Below are positions 27,771 through 37,483 of a stretch of 64,000 bases of DNA, piece after piece. The notes under the pieces were generated by a model. It ran no database searches, had not been told where the DNA came from, and was given only the letters and a program-made list of their open reading frames with translations. The stretch spans positions 1-64,000 of the forward strand of contig JASKKT010000001.1 of NCBI GenBank assembly GCA_030154025.1. The letters run 5' to 3'. The DNA comes from Methanolobus sp. Lineage in GTDB: Archaea > Halobacteriota > Methanosarcinia > Methanosarcinales > Methanosarcinaceae. A program made the position numbers and the translations under genes. The stretch's first letter is position 1. Every line of letters begins with the position of its first letter.

Positions 27771-29741
27771 TCAGACAAGCCCCCTGAAGATTATCCTGGA
27801 TACCACCGTTGACAGGGTGAATATGATTATTGAGAGAGGCAGTACCTGCCCCAGGTCATACATAAGCTGCGCCCTGTCGCCCCCGTATTCTATTGTGCCT
27901 GAGAAGCGGGTGAGTATCACTGTAATGAGGATCAGATAGATACCTATGGACAGCATGAACAGGTCTGCTGGAATCGACTGCTCGAGGTCTGCAGGTGATA
28001 TCTGCCCGGGCCCGGGTATCAGATTCTGCGGAAGGTTAGCCATGCTGTGGGATATGTTCTGCAATATCTTTGCAATGACCTCTGACAGAGCCATGGTAAC
28101 TCCTGCAATGAGGGGTGCGAAGATGGCTGCAGTCGAGCGCATTGTGGATGTCATATCGTACAGTGACCTTTTGATGTTCTGTTCCACATCCTGCAGCTCC
28201 TTGAGGTGATCTGCGAGTTTGACAATGGCCACACCTGCAGCTTCGTGGCTCTTGTGAGCACTCTCCACAAAGAGCTTCATGGTGGTCCTTATCCTGTCAG
28301 AGTACACATCCCTGAATGCCCCAAACTCCTCGTCAAATATCGCTGTCATGATATCTGCCCTTATGCTCAGCAGGTTCAGTGATATCCTCTCGAATGCCAT
28401 GGCTATCTGGGACCCCTGCATTGTAGATGCAGTGTGCATGAAGGCCTCCTCCGTGGCCCTGCCTTCCGATATCCTCCTGCCCAGCACGAAGAGGGCATCA
28501 GAGAACTCTATCTCCATCCTTTTGATCTCATCACGGATCTTCTTATAGGGAGTGTAGCTCATATTGAGGTAGAACGCAATTGCAAAGACTATCCCCCACA
28601 GCAGAAGAAGTCCCGGAGGCAGGATCCCTTCAAGGGTTGCTGTTGACAGTATGTTGCCGGGATTGCCAAGGCGCATCCAAAGGAACCCCAGGAAGATTAT
28701 CAGCACTGCCACGGAAACGGATATCGCCATGGCCATTGCTTTTTTAGTTGTGATGCCCCCGAGCTCAGGATGGCTGTCGGGAATGCTCTGGGGAACAAAT
28801 GTCGCAGGCCTCTGCATAAGGATATATTCTGCATATGCAAAGGTTGCCAGTGGCAGGATGATGTCATACAGGGTCACAAGAGTGCCTATGCCAAAGCGAA
28901 TGCCCACCACGGTTATAGCAGGCATGAGGGCCACCAGTGCAAGCGGTATGAGGATGAATATGGAGTAGAGGATGTATGTGGGACTCTTCAGTTTAGCTGC
29001 GAAATTCTCCATGAGCCTTTTTGTGTTCTCCAGTACTATGTCGAGGGCCCTGTTAAGGGTGATCATCCTCTGGGCCTCGTCAGGCTCGCTGGTGGAGCTC
29101 TTGATAAGATGCAGGGCCCGCTTGAAATACTCGCTGTTCCTGCCCCACAGGTTGGCAAACTCCAGCGTGGCATCGTCCATTCCCCTGTACTCCCTGACAT
29201 GAAGGTTCCATAGCATCTTCCTCAGGTCCTTTGCCAGGGGCCTGTCGGAGCTCTCTCCCGCAAACCTGATGGCAACTTCCATGTTAGGGACAAGTTTCAT
29301 GGACATGACTATATAGCTCAGGATCTCCGGCATATCCCCGAGAGAGCTAACCTTCATCCATCGGGAGTATATTTTGATGTACTCACTAAGGTACACGAGT
29401 GTGAGAAGGGGAAGTATGAGGCTAAGGGCCAAGGTTATCTTCAGGGTGGCAGCCTCAAAGCTGGTGAGCCTGAATATGACAAAGTCAGCAAAAAGTAGAC
29501 AAAGGAACATGAGGCCTGACACTGTATAAGCAAAAAATGCTGTCTCGTAGGGCTCCAGATCCAGCCCCGTGTATACAAGTGCATCCCTGTATTCCTGGCT
29601 TACTGCATTGTCCGCCCTTCTTCTGAAAGACCCGGGATCCCACAGGAGCCACCTGAAATTCCTGAACGTGAACTTGCAGCCGTGGTAGTACCAGTTCTCC
29701 TCACTGCCCAGAAAGACCACCTGCCACCAGGCCGTTCTCAT
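27771..29741 (-). CDS. Type II secretion/type IV pilus membrane platform protein, TadC/FlaJ-like
   Basis: A 656-residue protein with two T2SSF-like halves, each of a cytoplasmic helical bundle plus several membrane segments (near residues 70-130 and 265-320 in the first half, 350-420 and 550-645 in the second). The domains contain GDMPEILSYIVMSMKLVPNM and SDALFVLGRRISEGRATEEA. It anchors a cytoplasmic ATPase for pilin assembly. It overlaps the ATPase gene by 41 bases, so the pair is an operon. No pilin or prepilin peptidase is seen nearby. Confidence 0.85.
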   Translation of the reverse strand: MRTAWWQVVFLGSEENWYYHGCKFTFRNFRWLLWDPGSFRRRADNAVSQEYRDALVYTGLDLEPYETAFFAYTVSGLMFLCLLFADFVIFRLTSFEAATLKITLALSLILPLLTLVYLSEYIKIYSRWMKVSSLGDMPEILSYIVMSMKLVPNMEVAIRFAGESSDRPLAKDLRKMLWNLHVREYRGMDDATLEFANLWGRNSEYFKRALHLIKSSTSEPDEAQRMITLNRALDIVLENTKRLMENFAAKLKSPTYILYSIFILIPLALVALMPAITVVGIRFGIGTLVTLYDIILPLATFAYAEYILMQRPATFVPQSIPDSHPELGGITTKKAMAMAISVSVAVLIIFLGFLWMRLGNPGNILSTATLEGILPPGLLLLWGIVFAIAFYLNMSYTPYKKIRDEIKRMEIEFSDALFVLGRRISEGRATEEAFMHTASTMQGSQIAMAFERISLNLLSIRADIMTAIFDEEFGAFRDVYSDRIRTTMKLFVESAHKSHEAAGVAIVKLADHLKELQDVEQNIKRSLYDMTSTMRSTAAIFAPLIAGVTMALSEVIAKILQNISHSMANLPQNLIPGPGQISPADLEQSIPADLFMLSIGIYLILITVILTRFSGTIEYGGDRAQLMYDLGQVLPLSIIIFTLSTVVSRIIFRGLV

Positions 29742-32217
29742 CTTCTTGCTTCACTATGCCCGTTTCCTGCAGGGAGAAAGCAGGTGTGTGTTTAGATGCA
29801 AAGTCCTCGAACCATTCCGACCATCTGGCGTATATCCTCCCAGGGTCAGTCCCCCCTCCGCAAAGTTTCTCTTCCTCCGTGAGGAGCCAGAACATGTTAT
29901 TTGCTATGCTTACCGTGGTGGATTCCACAAAGAAGGGGTCCTTCCTTCCGTACTCAGCCATCTTCTCCTTGATCCGAGCCCGGAGGCGGATATTCTTCGA
30001 AGCCTGGTCCATGCTCATGCCCCACTTGTCCGCGATCTTGCCGATGAGTACTGACTGCCCCCGATCCATTATGTCTTCAGGTACCAGAGCGTCAAGAGAA
30101 GCATTATATCTCAGCACGTCAGAGAACACAGTGTCGGTATCCTCAGGGTCCCAGTCCTCATTGACCTCGGCTATCTGGATGACCCTGCGTTTTGTCACCA
30201 TGCTCCCTGAGATCCTCGTGTTGCTGCAGACGATCACTGCATCCGTCGACTTGAAGGATGCAGGCGGGACCCCTAATGTGTGCACGATCCTCTCATATAC
30301 CGAGCGTGTTGATGATCCGTGGATGGTGCCGATCACAGAATTCCCAGCAGCCCCCACCTGCATAGCCTCGTAAAGGACCGATACCTCCGGACCCCTTACC
30401 TCTCCCATCACAAGGGACGAACTGCCAAGTCTCAGGGATGCCCTGAGCGCAGTAGACGGCTCGATCTCGCTACCGTACTTTATGATGGCTGACTGTGAGT
30501 TAAGCCCCTGCACCTTCCATCCCATCTGCTGTAACTGTTCGATAGGTATCTCCGGCGTGTCCTCTATTGTGAGTATCCTGTACTTCTGTGGTATCTCCAG
30601 CAGCATGGCGCTGAGCAATGATGTCTTGCCGGCTCCCACGCCTCCGGCAACCAGTACCGAGGCCTGTCCATCCATTATGAAACTCAAGAGGCCGGCAGCC
30701 AGCGGGGAAATGGAGCCGCTGTTGATGAGCTTTGGCAGGGTCCAGGGGTCCTTTGCATGTTTCCGGAATGCATAGGCAATGCCTTTTGCACTCAGGGAGT
30801 CGCCGATGACGGACACGCGTACCCCATATTCTTTCAGGAACATCTCCAATACAGGGGTGGCTTCTCCGAACGGTCTCCCGCTGATGGACCTGAGCCTTGA
30901 TACAAGGGAATCCATGTCTTCCTGCGAGAGATATACATTGGTTATGCATTCCTCCCCGTCCAGTACCACGTGCACGGGATTCCTGTCCGCCGGTGCATTG
31001 ACATACACATCCGTGACCCTTTCATCAGACAGGAGGTCCTCAAGTATGCCAAGTCCTGTTGTATACTTGGTCAGGAGATCTGTGTAAAGCCTGACCATGG
31101 CAGGCTCCAGGGGCATTCCACTGAGCTCCGCTTCCTCCAGCAGCAGACGCTTTCCCAGCATCTTGAAGTAGTTCCTTGAACTGGATGGATTTGCGAACTG
31201 CAGGTCCCTGGGACGGTGCCTGATCATCTTCTTCCTCACATTCTCGATGATCTCCAGTTCGTCGGCCTTAAGGCAGTATTCCACCGGATTTATAGCGTAC
31301 ATCTTCTCAGGGCGGTCTGTCAGCTGGTAGATAGATACGGGAAGTGCCCTTTCGTTCATGTGTTCTACTTCATAGCATTCCTGGAATATCGTGTTGTCAG
31401 GGGGCTCGATATATATGCGTGAAGTGGAAAAAGGAGGCCTGACGTACGACTTCAGGCACGCCTCATATCCTGAGGCCTCCTTATCGCAATCAGCTGCACT
31501 TCCGGTCCGCAGGCCTCTTTCTATCCCGAGGGAATATGCTGCCATTTCCTGCAGGATACAGATAAATCCCTTCAGGCACCCTTCACATTCGGCATGTTTG
31601 CCGGTCCCGATCAATAAGGCATTACAGGGACTGCAATGAATGTGGATGAGATAGCAGGCTTTCAGAGGGTCGTGGCCGGATGTTGCAATTATGTCTGACA
31701 GCAGCTTCCTGCGAAGGTGTAGGCATCTTCTGCCCTCCTTATGGTCACAGTTCCCAGATGCCAGCCTTGCTGTGGAGTATGAGCTCAGTCTGTCATGGAG
31801 CTGAGCCATGGCGTAGATCATGGAAAGGTCCCTTCCCTCATAGTCCCTGTCATAAAGGTTTGACAGTACAAGCCTGTCGACAGCAGGCTCCTTAAGCAGC
31901 AGGCCAAATATGTTCTTCCTGCATACCGGGTCCTGGAATGTGGACCCATGGGCGCACTCTTTGCAGTTGACTGTTAATGTCCCGCTCTTCTTTGAAGACC
32001 TGAGCCGGTATGGACAGGTCTTTTCTTCCGGTTCACCTCTCCTGCCGGGAAATGGTATTCTGGGAATGATGGAAATCATATTCTTCAGTAAAAGCGAATA
32101 TGATCCCCTTTTTCTTCCGGTCGGGACCCGAGGCTGGCCTAGCTGCATATCTGTACAGAGATTGATGGGGTCATCTTCCTGCAGGAAGGTGTCGGGCTCG
32201 TTTTTCTCTCCTGTCAA
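29701..32217 (-). CDS. Type II/IV secretion ATPase, TadA/GspE-like, with cysteine-rich N-terminus
   Basis: An 838-residue protein. The ATPase core holds Walker A GGVGAGKTSLLSAM at about residue 520, the Asp-box TIEDTPEIP and Walker B LVMGEVRGPEV. The first ~250 residues are unusual: cysteine pairs in CPYRLR...CKECAHG...CRKN and a later HIHCSPCN...CEGC suggest metal-binding modules found in some methanogen homologues. It powers a pilus-like or secretion system. Substrates are not encoded next to it. Confidence 0.87.
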   Translation of the reverse strand: MTGEKNEPDTFLQEDDPINLCTDMQLGQPRVPTGRKRGSYSLLLKNMISIIPRIPFPGRRGEPEEKTCPYRLRSSKKSGTLTVNCKECAHGSTFQDPVCRKNIFGLLLKEPAVDRLVLSNLYDRDYEGRDLSMIYAMAQLHDRLSSYSTARLASGNCDHKEGRRCLHLRRKLLSDIIATSGHDPLKACYLIHIHCSPCNALLIGTGKHAECEGCLKGFICILQEMAAYSLGIERGLRTGSAADCDKEASGYEACLKSYVRPPFSTSRIYIEPPDNTIFQECYEVEHMNERALPVSIYQLTDRPEKMYAINPVEYCLKADELEIIENVRKKMIRHRPRDLQFANPSSSRNYFKMLGKRLLLEEAELSGMPLEPAMVRLYTDLLTKYTTGLGILEDLLSDERVTDVYVNAPADRNPVHVVLDGEECITNVYLSQEDMDSLVSRLRSISGRPFGEATPVLEMFLKEYGVRVSVIGDSLSAKGIAYAFRKHAKDPWTLPKLINSGSISPLAAGLLSFIMDGQASVLVAGGVGAGKTSLLSAMLLEIPQKYRILTIEDTPEIPIEQLQQMGWKVQGLNSQSAIIKYGSEIEPSTALRASLRLGSSSLVMGEVRGPEVSVLYEAMQVGAAGNSVIGTIHGSSTRSVYERIVHTLGVPPASFKSTDAVIVCSNTRISGSMVTKRRVIQIAEVNEDWDPEDTDTVFSDVLRYNASLDALVPEDIMDRGQSVLIGKIADKWGMSMDQASKNIRLRARIKEKMAEYGRKDPFFVESTTVSIANNMFWLLTEEEKLCGGGTDPGRIYARWSEWFEDFASKHTPAFSLQETGIVKQEDENGLVAGGLSGQ

Positions 32218-32346
32218 AACCTATCTCCTGTTTAGGTGTTTCACAAGGAATTTTACTAACTATTAAAACATTTCGAAATCAATCTGCAGATTAATTTTCT
32301 TCGACTGCTATTATTTCAGATGTGCTCCTGACTCAGGGAACAATAA

Positions 32347-32354
32347 TATAAAAG
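32347..32354 (+). promoter_or_regulatory. TATA box of the xseAB unit
   Basis: TATAAAAG lies 78 bases upstream of the xseA ATG in the divergent gap between the pilus ATPase and exonuclease VII. It fits a leader of about 50 bases. Confidence 0.45.
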
Positions 32355-32431
32355 TTAGCCTAATACTTTCACACAACTTACTTAAGAGTATAATACCTTC
32401 AAAGCCTCCTGATAAAGGCCGGAAGATAAGG

Positions 32432-33628
32432 ATGGGAATCTATACAGTTTCACAATTGAACGAGCATATCAAACAATTGCTATGTCAGGACCCTCTGCTC
32501 AGCCAGGTCTGGGTACGCGGTGAGATATCGAACCTCACAAAGCACAGCTCCGGTCATTACTATTTCACCCTGAAAGATAAGGGCAGCCAGATAAGCTGCG
32601 TCAGTTTCAGGTCAACCAACCGTTCCCTCAAGTTCGAGCCCGAGTCCACAATGAAGGTTCTTATATTTGGCTCCCTGGACGTGTATACTGTGAGGGGGCA
32701 ATACCAGATCCACATCCTTGATATGAGGCCGGATGGCATAGGCGAGCTGTACAAGGCCTACGAGCAGCTGCGTAAGAAGCTGGAGGTGGAGGGCTTATTC
32801 GATAAGGCCCGCAAGAGGCCCGTTCCCAGATTTCCGCAGAGGATAGGCATCGCCACATCTCCGACTGGTGCTGCTATCCATGACATACTGCATGTGCTCA
32901 GGCGCAGGTATCCAGTGGATGTGCTGCTGGCCCCTGCGATCGTACAGGGAGAGATGTCCGCCCCGAGCATTGTGAAAGCCCTGGAATTCCTCAACAGGGC
33001 AAACGTGGATGTCATTATCGTAGGCAGGGGCGGCGGCTCGCTGGAAGATTTGTGGTCCTTTAATGAGGAATCGGTTGCGAGGGCAATCTATGAGTCGCGG
33101 GTTCCGGTGATATCGGCAGTGGGCCATGAGACCGACTACACGATAGCCGACTTCACGGCTGACCTGAGGGCTCCTACACCGTCAGCCGCAGCTGAGATGG
33201 CAGTTCCTGACAGTACGGACCTGAAAAGGCATATCAGTTCTCTGTCACAGCGTATGGAGAAGGCTGCAATACGGCATGTTTCCGACCTTTCTGACCGGCT
33301 GGACTATCTCTCGGGCAGGATAGGTCCTGAAAAGATTAGTGAGTTCCTGAGGCAGAACTACCAGAGGGTGGACGAGCTGAATGTCAGGCTGGAACGCCAT
33401 GCGGGAAGGATGATGGAATCCAAGCGCTCTTCCCTGGGCAGCCTGGCAGGCCGTTTGAATGCTGTCAGTCCTCTCAGCACGCTTGAGCGCGGATACTGCA
33501 TAGCGATGAGTATAGACGGTGGCAGGCCTGTCCGCAGCGTGGATGATGTTGCTAAAGGAGAATCCCTGAGCCTGAAGGTAAAGGATGGAGCCATTCTTTG
33601 TAGTGTGAATGATATGAAAAAGACATAG
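32432..33628 (+). CDS. xseA: Exonuclease VII large subunit
   Basis: The catalytic subunit of the single-strand exonuclease. It is 398 residues. The OB-fold is at residues about 1-100 (VWVRGEISNLTKHSSGHYYF), then the catalytic domain with GIATSPTGAAIHDI, GRGGGSLEDLWSFN and AVGHETDYTIADFTADLRA. The coiled-coil part is near residues 265-340. XseA is a bacterial protein, present in some methanogens probably by transfer. Confidence 0.93.
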   Translation: MGIYTVSQLNEHIKQLLCQDPLLSQVWVRGEISNLTKHSSGHYYFTLKDKGSQISCVSFRSTNRSLKFEPESTMKVLIFGSLDVYTVRGQYQIHILDMRPDGIGELYKAYEQLRKKLEVEGLFDKARKRPVPRFPQRIGIATSPTGAAIHDILHVLRRRYPVDVLLAPAIVQGEMSAPSIVKALEFLNRANVDVIIVGRGGGSLEDLWSFNEESVARAIYESRVPVISAVGHETDYTIADFTADLRAPTPSAAAEMAVPDSTDLKRHISSLSQRMEKAAIRHVSDLSDRLDYLSGRIGPEKISEFLRQNYQRVDELNVRLERHAGRMMESKRSSLGSLAGRLNAVSPLSTLERGYCIAMSIDGGRPVRSVDDVAKGESLSLKVKDGAILCSVNDMKKT

Positions 33629-33664
33629 TATTGAAGGATAAGCCGGATTGAGGAGATACGGAAT

Positions 33665-33979
33665 ATGGTCAAGGCAAAGAAGGTCGGGAAAAGTGAGGAC
33701 GGTATGGTACCGGAGGACACTGCCGGAGAGGGCCGGAGTGATAGCGTTGATGGGTCCCTGGACGATGCCACATTCGAGGAATCGCTGGAGGAGCTGGAAG
33801 CCCTCGTGGACAGGCTTGAACGGGGCCAGTTGCTGCTGGACGAGAGCCTGGAACTGTTCGAGAGGGGCATGAAACTGGCCCGCGTATGCAACCGGAAACT
33901 GTCAAAAGCAGAAAGGAAGATCGAAATACTCATTGAAGAGAACGGCAGCCTGAAGGTCGGTCCGTTCATGGAGGAATGA
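33665..33979 (+). CDS. xseB: Exonuclease VII small subunit
   Basis: A 104-residue small subunit, 36 bases after xseA. The conserved FEESLEELEALVDRLERGQL and LELFERGMKLARVCNRKLSKAE helices are present. The acidic, low-complexity N-terminus (about 35 residues) is longer than in most homologues. Expected to bind the helical stalk of XseA. Confidence 0.9.
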   Translation: MVKAKKVGKSEDGMVPEDTAGEGRSDSVDGSLDDATFEESLEELEALVDRLERGQLLLDESLELFERGMKLARVCNRKLSKAERKIEILIEENGSLKVGPFMEE

Positions 33980-34023
33980 TAGCTTCACAGGAAAGAAGAA
34001 AGGATTGCAAGAAAAGATGAGCT

Positions 34024-34038
34024 GCAGCTTTAAGCTGC
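34024..34038. terminator. Short dyad between xseB and ccmF
   Basis: GCAGCTT-T-AAGCTGC is a 7-bp dyad overlapping the ccmF stop codon. It lies between convergent genes and may assist termination on either strand, but there is no clear T-run. Confidence 0.35.
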
Positions 34039-35103
34039 AACTCCGTTCCCTTCCTCGAAGTAGCGCCTGGCCAGCAGAACCGCGCTGCTTCCCAGGAGGA
34101 TCACAAGGAAGATTGCAATTACCATTCCCTCTGTACTGAAGTCCTGCCACGAGTGGACCGAGGCCCACATGCCACTGCGGGTCACGAAGGTAGCGAACAC
34201 CACAAGTATGAATGACGCTATCGCCAGCAGAGGTGCGAGAAAACCATATTCTCCCTGGGATGTGCGTGTCCTTGCATGCAGGAAAGCAGTTGCTGTTATC
34301 CAGGGAATGAGGGATGAGGTCTCCACGGGGTCCCATGACCAGTACCATGCTCCCCAGCCTAGCACTTCATATGCCCAGAAGCCACCGAGCCCGATCCCCA
34401 GGGTGAGGAAGAGCCATGCTATGCGCATCCAGTCCCTTGCGATGTCTGTCCATCTCCCGTCCTTTGTCAGAAGGTTTGCAATGGCTGCAGCAAAGGGTAT
34501 TGTGAAGGCCGCATAACCCAGGAACAGCATTGGCGGGTGTATGGCCATCCATGGATTGCGCAGCAGGGGGTTCATACCCTGGCCGTAGGGCACATTGTAT
34601 AAGGTGGCAAAGGGATCCCAGTAAGTGAGCACCACGCCCGTACCTGTGAGGGTGTAGCTTGCGAAGGGATTCTTCATCACCAGTATCAGCAGGAATACGG
34701 ATATTATCCCCAGGGATACCATTCTGGTGACGTTCATCAGTTTTGTGTCAGCAAGCTTTTTTGTGTGTCCGGTGTACTGCACCAGCAGCAGTATGGCAAG
34801 TATGGCCCATGCCCAGAGCAGAAGTGACCCTTCCTGTCCGGCCCAGAGTGCCGAGACCCTGTAATACCACGCAAGGTCAGTGCTGGAATGGCTGTACACG
34901 TAATAATATGATGCATTCACTCTAAGGAGGTGCTCCACCAGCACCAGTATGGAGAGCGTGCCTGAGAGCGTGCATGCTATTTCCATCTTCCTGGACAGGC
35001 TGATGTAGCTCCGTTGCCCTCTGATATGGTGGGCAAGCGAGAGGATTGTGGCTCCTGTCCCTGTGAGGAAGGCAACCCAGATCAGTATCATGCCAAAGTT
35101 CAT
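34030..35103 (-). CDS. ccmF1: Cytochrome c maturation protein CcmF, N-terminal half
   Basis: Part of the heme lyase that attaches heme to c-type cytochromes outside the membrane. It is 357 residues with about ten membrane segments. The tryptophan-rich heme-handling motif WGAWYWSWDPVE is at residues 250-261, and histidines occur in MAIHPPM and ASVHSWQ. It is about half of a full CcmF; the other half is the gene immediately upstream on the same strand, overlapping by four bases. Confidence 0.88.
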   Translation of the reverse strand: MNFGMILIWVAFLTGTGATILSLAHHIRGQRSYISLSRKMEIACTLSGTLSILVLVEHLLRVNASYYYVYSHSSTDLAWYYRVSALWAGQEGSLLLWAWAILAILLLVQYTGHTKKLADTKLMNVTRMVSLGIISVFLLILVMKNPFASYTLTGTGVVLTYWDPFATLYNVPYGQGMNPLLRNPWMAIHPPMLFLGYAAFTIPFAAAIANLLTKDGRWTDIARDWMRIAWLFLTLGIGLGGFWAYEVLGWGAWYWSWDPVETSSLIPWITATAFLHARTRTSQGEYGFLAPLLAIASFILVVFATFVTRSGMWASVHSWQDFSTEGMVIAIFLVILLGSSAVLLARRYFEEGNGVAA

Positions 35104-36068
35104 TGTGATCCTCCCTTTGCCCCATTCTTCCTGCTTTTTGTGGGCTTCTCCGGTGTCTTCCTACCGGTGCCGAAATCTGCTGCAATGAGCGCGATAATGC
35201 CTATCACCATCAGATAGAAGCCGCCCCAGAGGAAGTTAATGTAGGGCACGGTCCTCATATACAGGTCTATCTCCCCTTTCTGGAGGCTGATGGCCCTGGG
35301 TGCTATGAACAGCTCCTCCGTGAGGCCGCGGTGGATATAGGTGGTGGTATAACTCTGTCCCCACTTGAAATCAGTGACGTATCTCACCTGCCCTTCCTGG
35401 AAATAGACCCCGTTCCTGTAGATACCAAGGTTGACATCCGTGATATAGGATGATCCGGGGTAGTTCTGGTAGGGGTCCCCGGAATAGTAGGAGTTCATGC
35501 TGTTCACCCTGATGGCATAGTCCTGTCCGGGAAACTGCCCTATGTTACCGGAAATGATCGTACTGGACCCTTCCATTTTCATGTTGGCGCTCAGCACAAT
35601 ACCCAGCAGGATGAACAGTATCCCGAGATGTATCAGGTGGGCGCTGACGCCCCTGGCAGTCGCCCTGAAAGAATCCCTCTTAAGCGCTTTCCCTATCTTG
35701 TAAATGGTGGCAAAGGACGCAAGCGCGATAATGGGAACTGAGACATCTACTGGCAGGTTTCCGAAGGGCGATATGAACGCGAAGAATGCTGCCAGTGCAA
35801 TGTATCCTCCAACTATGGTCAAGGTGTTCCTTTGTCCGAGATAGCCTGCGAGCATGCAGATGCTGAGCAGTACCACGAGGGCTGCGGTGGGCAGGGCCGT
35901 CCTGGCATTGAAATAGGAGGGTTCGAGACGTATCTCCACCCCGGTGCTTAGTTTTGCGATTAACGGCGTTAACATGCCCATTAATATTATCGTTGCCAGA
36001 AGCAGGAAGACGACAACAGTAGCAAGCATGTTATTTTTCGGTGTCAGTAAAGGCCTTTTATTTTTCAT
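35100..36068 (-). CDS. ccmF2: Cytochrome c maturation protein CcmF, C-terminal half
   Basis: A 322-residue protein with segments near residues 15-37, 57-75, 80-125 and 145-160, a large extracytoplasmic domain (about 165-280) and a last segment near 283-303. The SAHLIHLGILFILLGIVLS helix contains a conserved CcmF histidine. It corresponds to the C-terminal part of CcmF but is transcribed first, ahead of the N-terminal half, a reversed order. Both halves should assemble into one heme lyase. Start at ATG 36068. Confidence 0.82.
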   Translation of the reverse strand: MKNKRPLLTPKNNMLATVVVFLLLATIILMGMLTPLIAKLSTGVEIRLEPSYFNARTALPTAALVVLLSICMLAGYLGQRNTLTIVGGYIALAAFFAFISPFGNLPVDVSVPIIALASFATIYKIGKALKRDSFRATARGVSAHLIHLGILFILLGIVLSANMKMEGSSTIISGNIGQFPGQDYAIRVNSMNSYYSGDPYQNYPGSSYITDVNLGIYRNGVYFQEGQVRYVTDFKWGQSYTTTYIHRGLTEELFIAPRAISLQKGEIDLYMRTVPYINFLWGGFYLMVIGIIALIAADFGTGRKTPEKPTKSRKNGAKGGSQ

Positions 36069-36131
36069 CAGTTGTCTGCTGTAAACCTACGATAAGTATG
36101 TAATATAGAGTTTTCTCTTGCATCCACGATG

Positions 36132-36140
36132 TTTTAAATA
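36132..36140 (+). promoter_or_regulatory. TATA box of carS
   Basis: TTTTAAATA is placed so that transcription would begin at about 36160. That is after the ATG at 36147 but before the ATG at 36180, and so favours the latter as the carS start. Confidence 0.5.
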
Positions 36141-36179
36141 GATGTTATGCAATCATGGCATAGGAAACTGAGAAAACGG

Positions 36180-36746
36180 ATGAACACAATGATAGAGATA
36201 CTGGTTACTGCCCTGTGGCTTATGCTTCCGGCATATATCCCGAATTCATCTGCTGCTGTCTTTGGCGGCGGAAGGCCCCTGGACGGCGGAAAGACTCTCA
36301 AGGACGGGCGCCGCATACTTGGTGACGGCAAGACCTACCGCGGCCTCATTGCAGGCACCCTGTGTGGCATGCTGCTCGGCCTGCTCCAGATGTACTACAT
36401 GTCAAGGCAGGACACCATATTCGGAGTGACGCTGCCATCATTTGGTGAGCTTCCTGGTGCCCTTGTGGTAATTTTCACGCTGGCCTTCGGGGCTCTTATA
36501 GGGGATCTTTCCATGAGCTTTGTCAAGCGCAGGCTGGGATTGAAAAGGGGAGCTCCTCTGCCGGTTGTCGACCAGCTTGACTTCGTGCTTGGCGCATGGG
36601 TGCTGACATACCTGGTCTCTCCCGGGTGGTTCACGGCCAGTTTCACTTTTTACGTGGCACTTGCAGTGATCATTGTCACTCCTCTGCTGCATGTATCCAC
36701 AAATATCGTCGGCTATCTCATAGGAGTAAAGAAGGAGCCCTGGTGA
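36180..36746 (+). CDS. carS: CDP-archaeol synthase
   Basis: Activates digeranylgeranylglyceryl phosphate with CTP to make CDP-archaeol for archaeal polar lipids. It is 188 residues from ATG 36180; the alternative ATG at 36147 is too close to the TATA box. The signature is GGGRPLDGGKTLKDGRRILG with GDGKTYRG, followed by about four more membrane segments and VVDQLDFVLGAW. It is divergent from ccmF. Confidence 0.93.
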   Translation: MNTMIEILVTALWLMLPAYIPNSSAAVFGGGRPLDGGKTLKDGRRILGDGKTYRGLIAGTLCGMLLGLLQMYYMSRQDTIFGVTLPSFGELPGALVVIFTLAFGALIGDLSMSFVKRRLGLKRGAPLPVVDQLDFVLGAWVLTYLVSPGWFTASFTFYVALAVIIVTPLLHVSTNIVGYLIGVKKEPW

Positions 36747-36854
36747 TTGCAGGGCTCGATTGTGTGCTATTATATTTTTAAGCAGTCAGGATGACATTAT
36801 TACAAGGTTCAGTTCCTAGTTTGTCCATAAGTCAGTATCAAATTGGTGATCATC

Positions 36855-37400
36855 ATGCCGGGTTCGGAAAACAGCAAACAGTTACTTATCGATGCGCTCA
36901 AGGCCTGTGGCGCTGTCAGGTTCGGGGATTTCACGCTTGCCTCCGGGAAAAAAAGCACGTACTATATAGATATCAAGAAAGCAAGCACTGATCCCGGGAC
37001 CCTGAGAACCATTGCTCAGGAGGCCGCAAAGGTCATAAAAGGTATGCGGGCAGACACTGTGGGCGGAGTTGTGCTCGGAGGCGTCCCGCTGGCTACTGCA
37101 GTATCCCTTGAATCAGGACTCCCGCTCCTGCTGATCCGCAAGAAGGATAAAGGATATGGCACAGGCGGGCGCTTTGTAGGTGAGCTCAGGCAGGGCTCCC
37201 GGGTGCTGCTGCTGGAAGATGTGACCACCAGCGGCGGGTCAGTGAAGGACGCAATAGAGGCCATACGCGAGAGCGGAGGCGAGGTGGAGACTGTTATAAC
37301 TGTCGTTGACAGGGAATCCGGAGCTACGGAAAGCCTGGCTTCCATGGGTGTGAGACTTGTGCCCCTCGTGAGGGCAAGCGATCTGGTGAGCACTGCGTAG
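36855..37400 (+). CDS. pyrE: Orotate phosphoribosyltransferase
   Basis: Makes orotidine 5'-monophosphate in pyrimidine synthesis. It is 181 residues from ATG 36855, which has a GGTGAT ribosome site that the upstream TTG/GTG would destroy. The FTLASGKKSTYYIDIKKAS opening and the PRPP motif VLLLEDVTTSGGSVKDAIEA are typical. Confidence 0.94.
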   Translation: MPGSENSKQLLIDALKACGAVRFGDFTLASGKKSTYYIDIKKASTDPGTLRTIAQEAAKVIKGMRADTVGGVVLGGVPLATAVSLESGLPLLLIRKKDKGYGTGGRFVGELRQGSRVLLLEDVTTSGGSVKDAIEAIRESGGEVETVITVVDRESGATESLASMGVRLVPLVRASDLVSTA

Positions 37401-37483
37401 GTCCGGCCGAAACCAAAAGGTAAATTATTTATTACAATAGCAAGCACTTAATGCTATTCCAGTTTCGCATGAGGTCATGGTGT

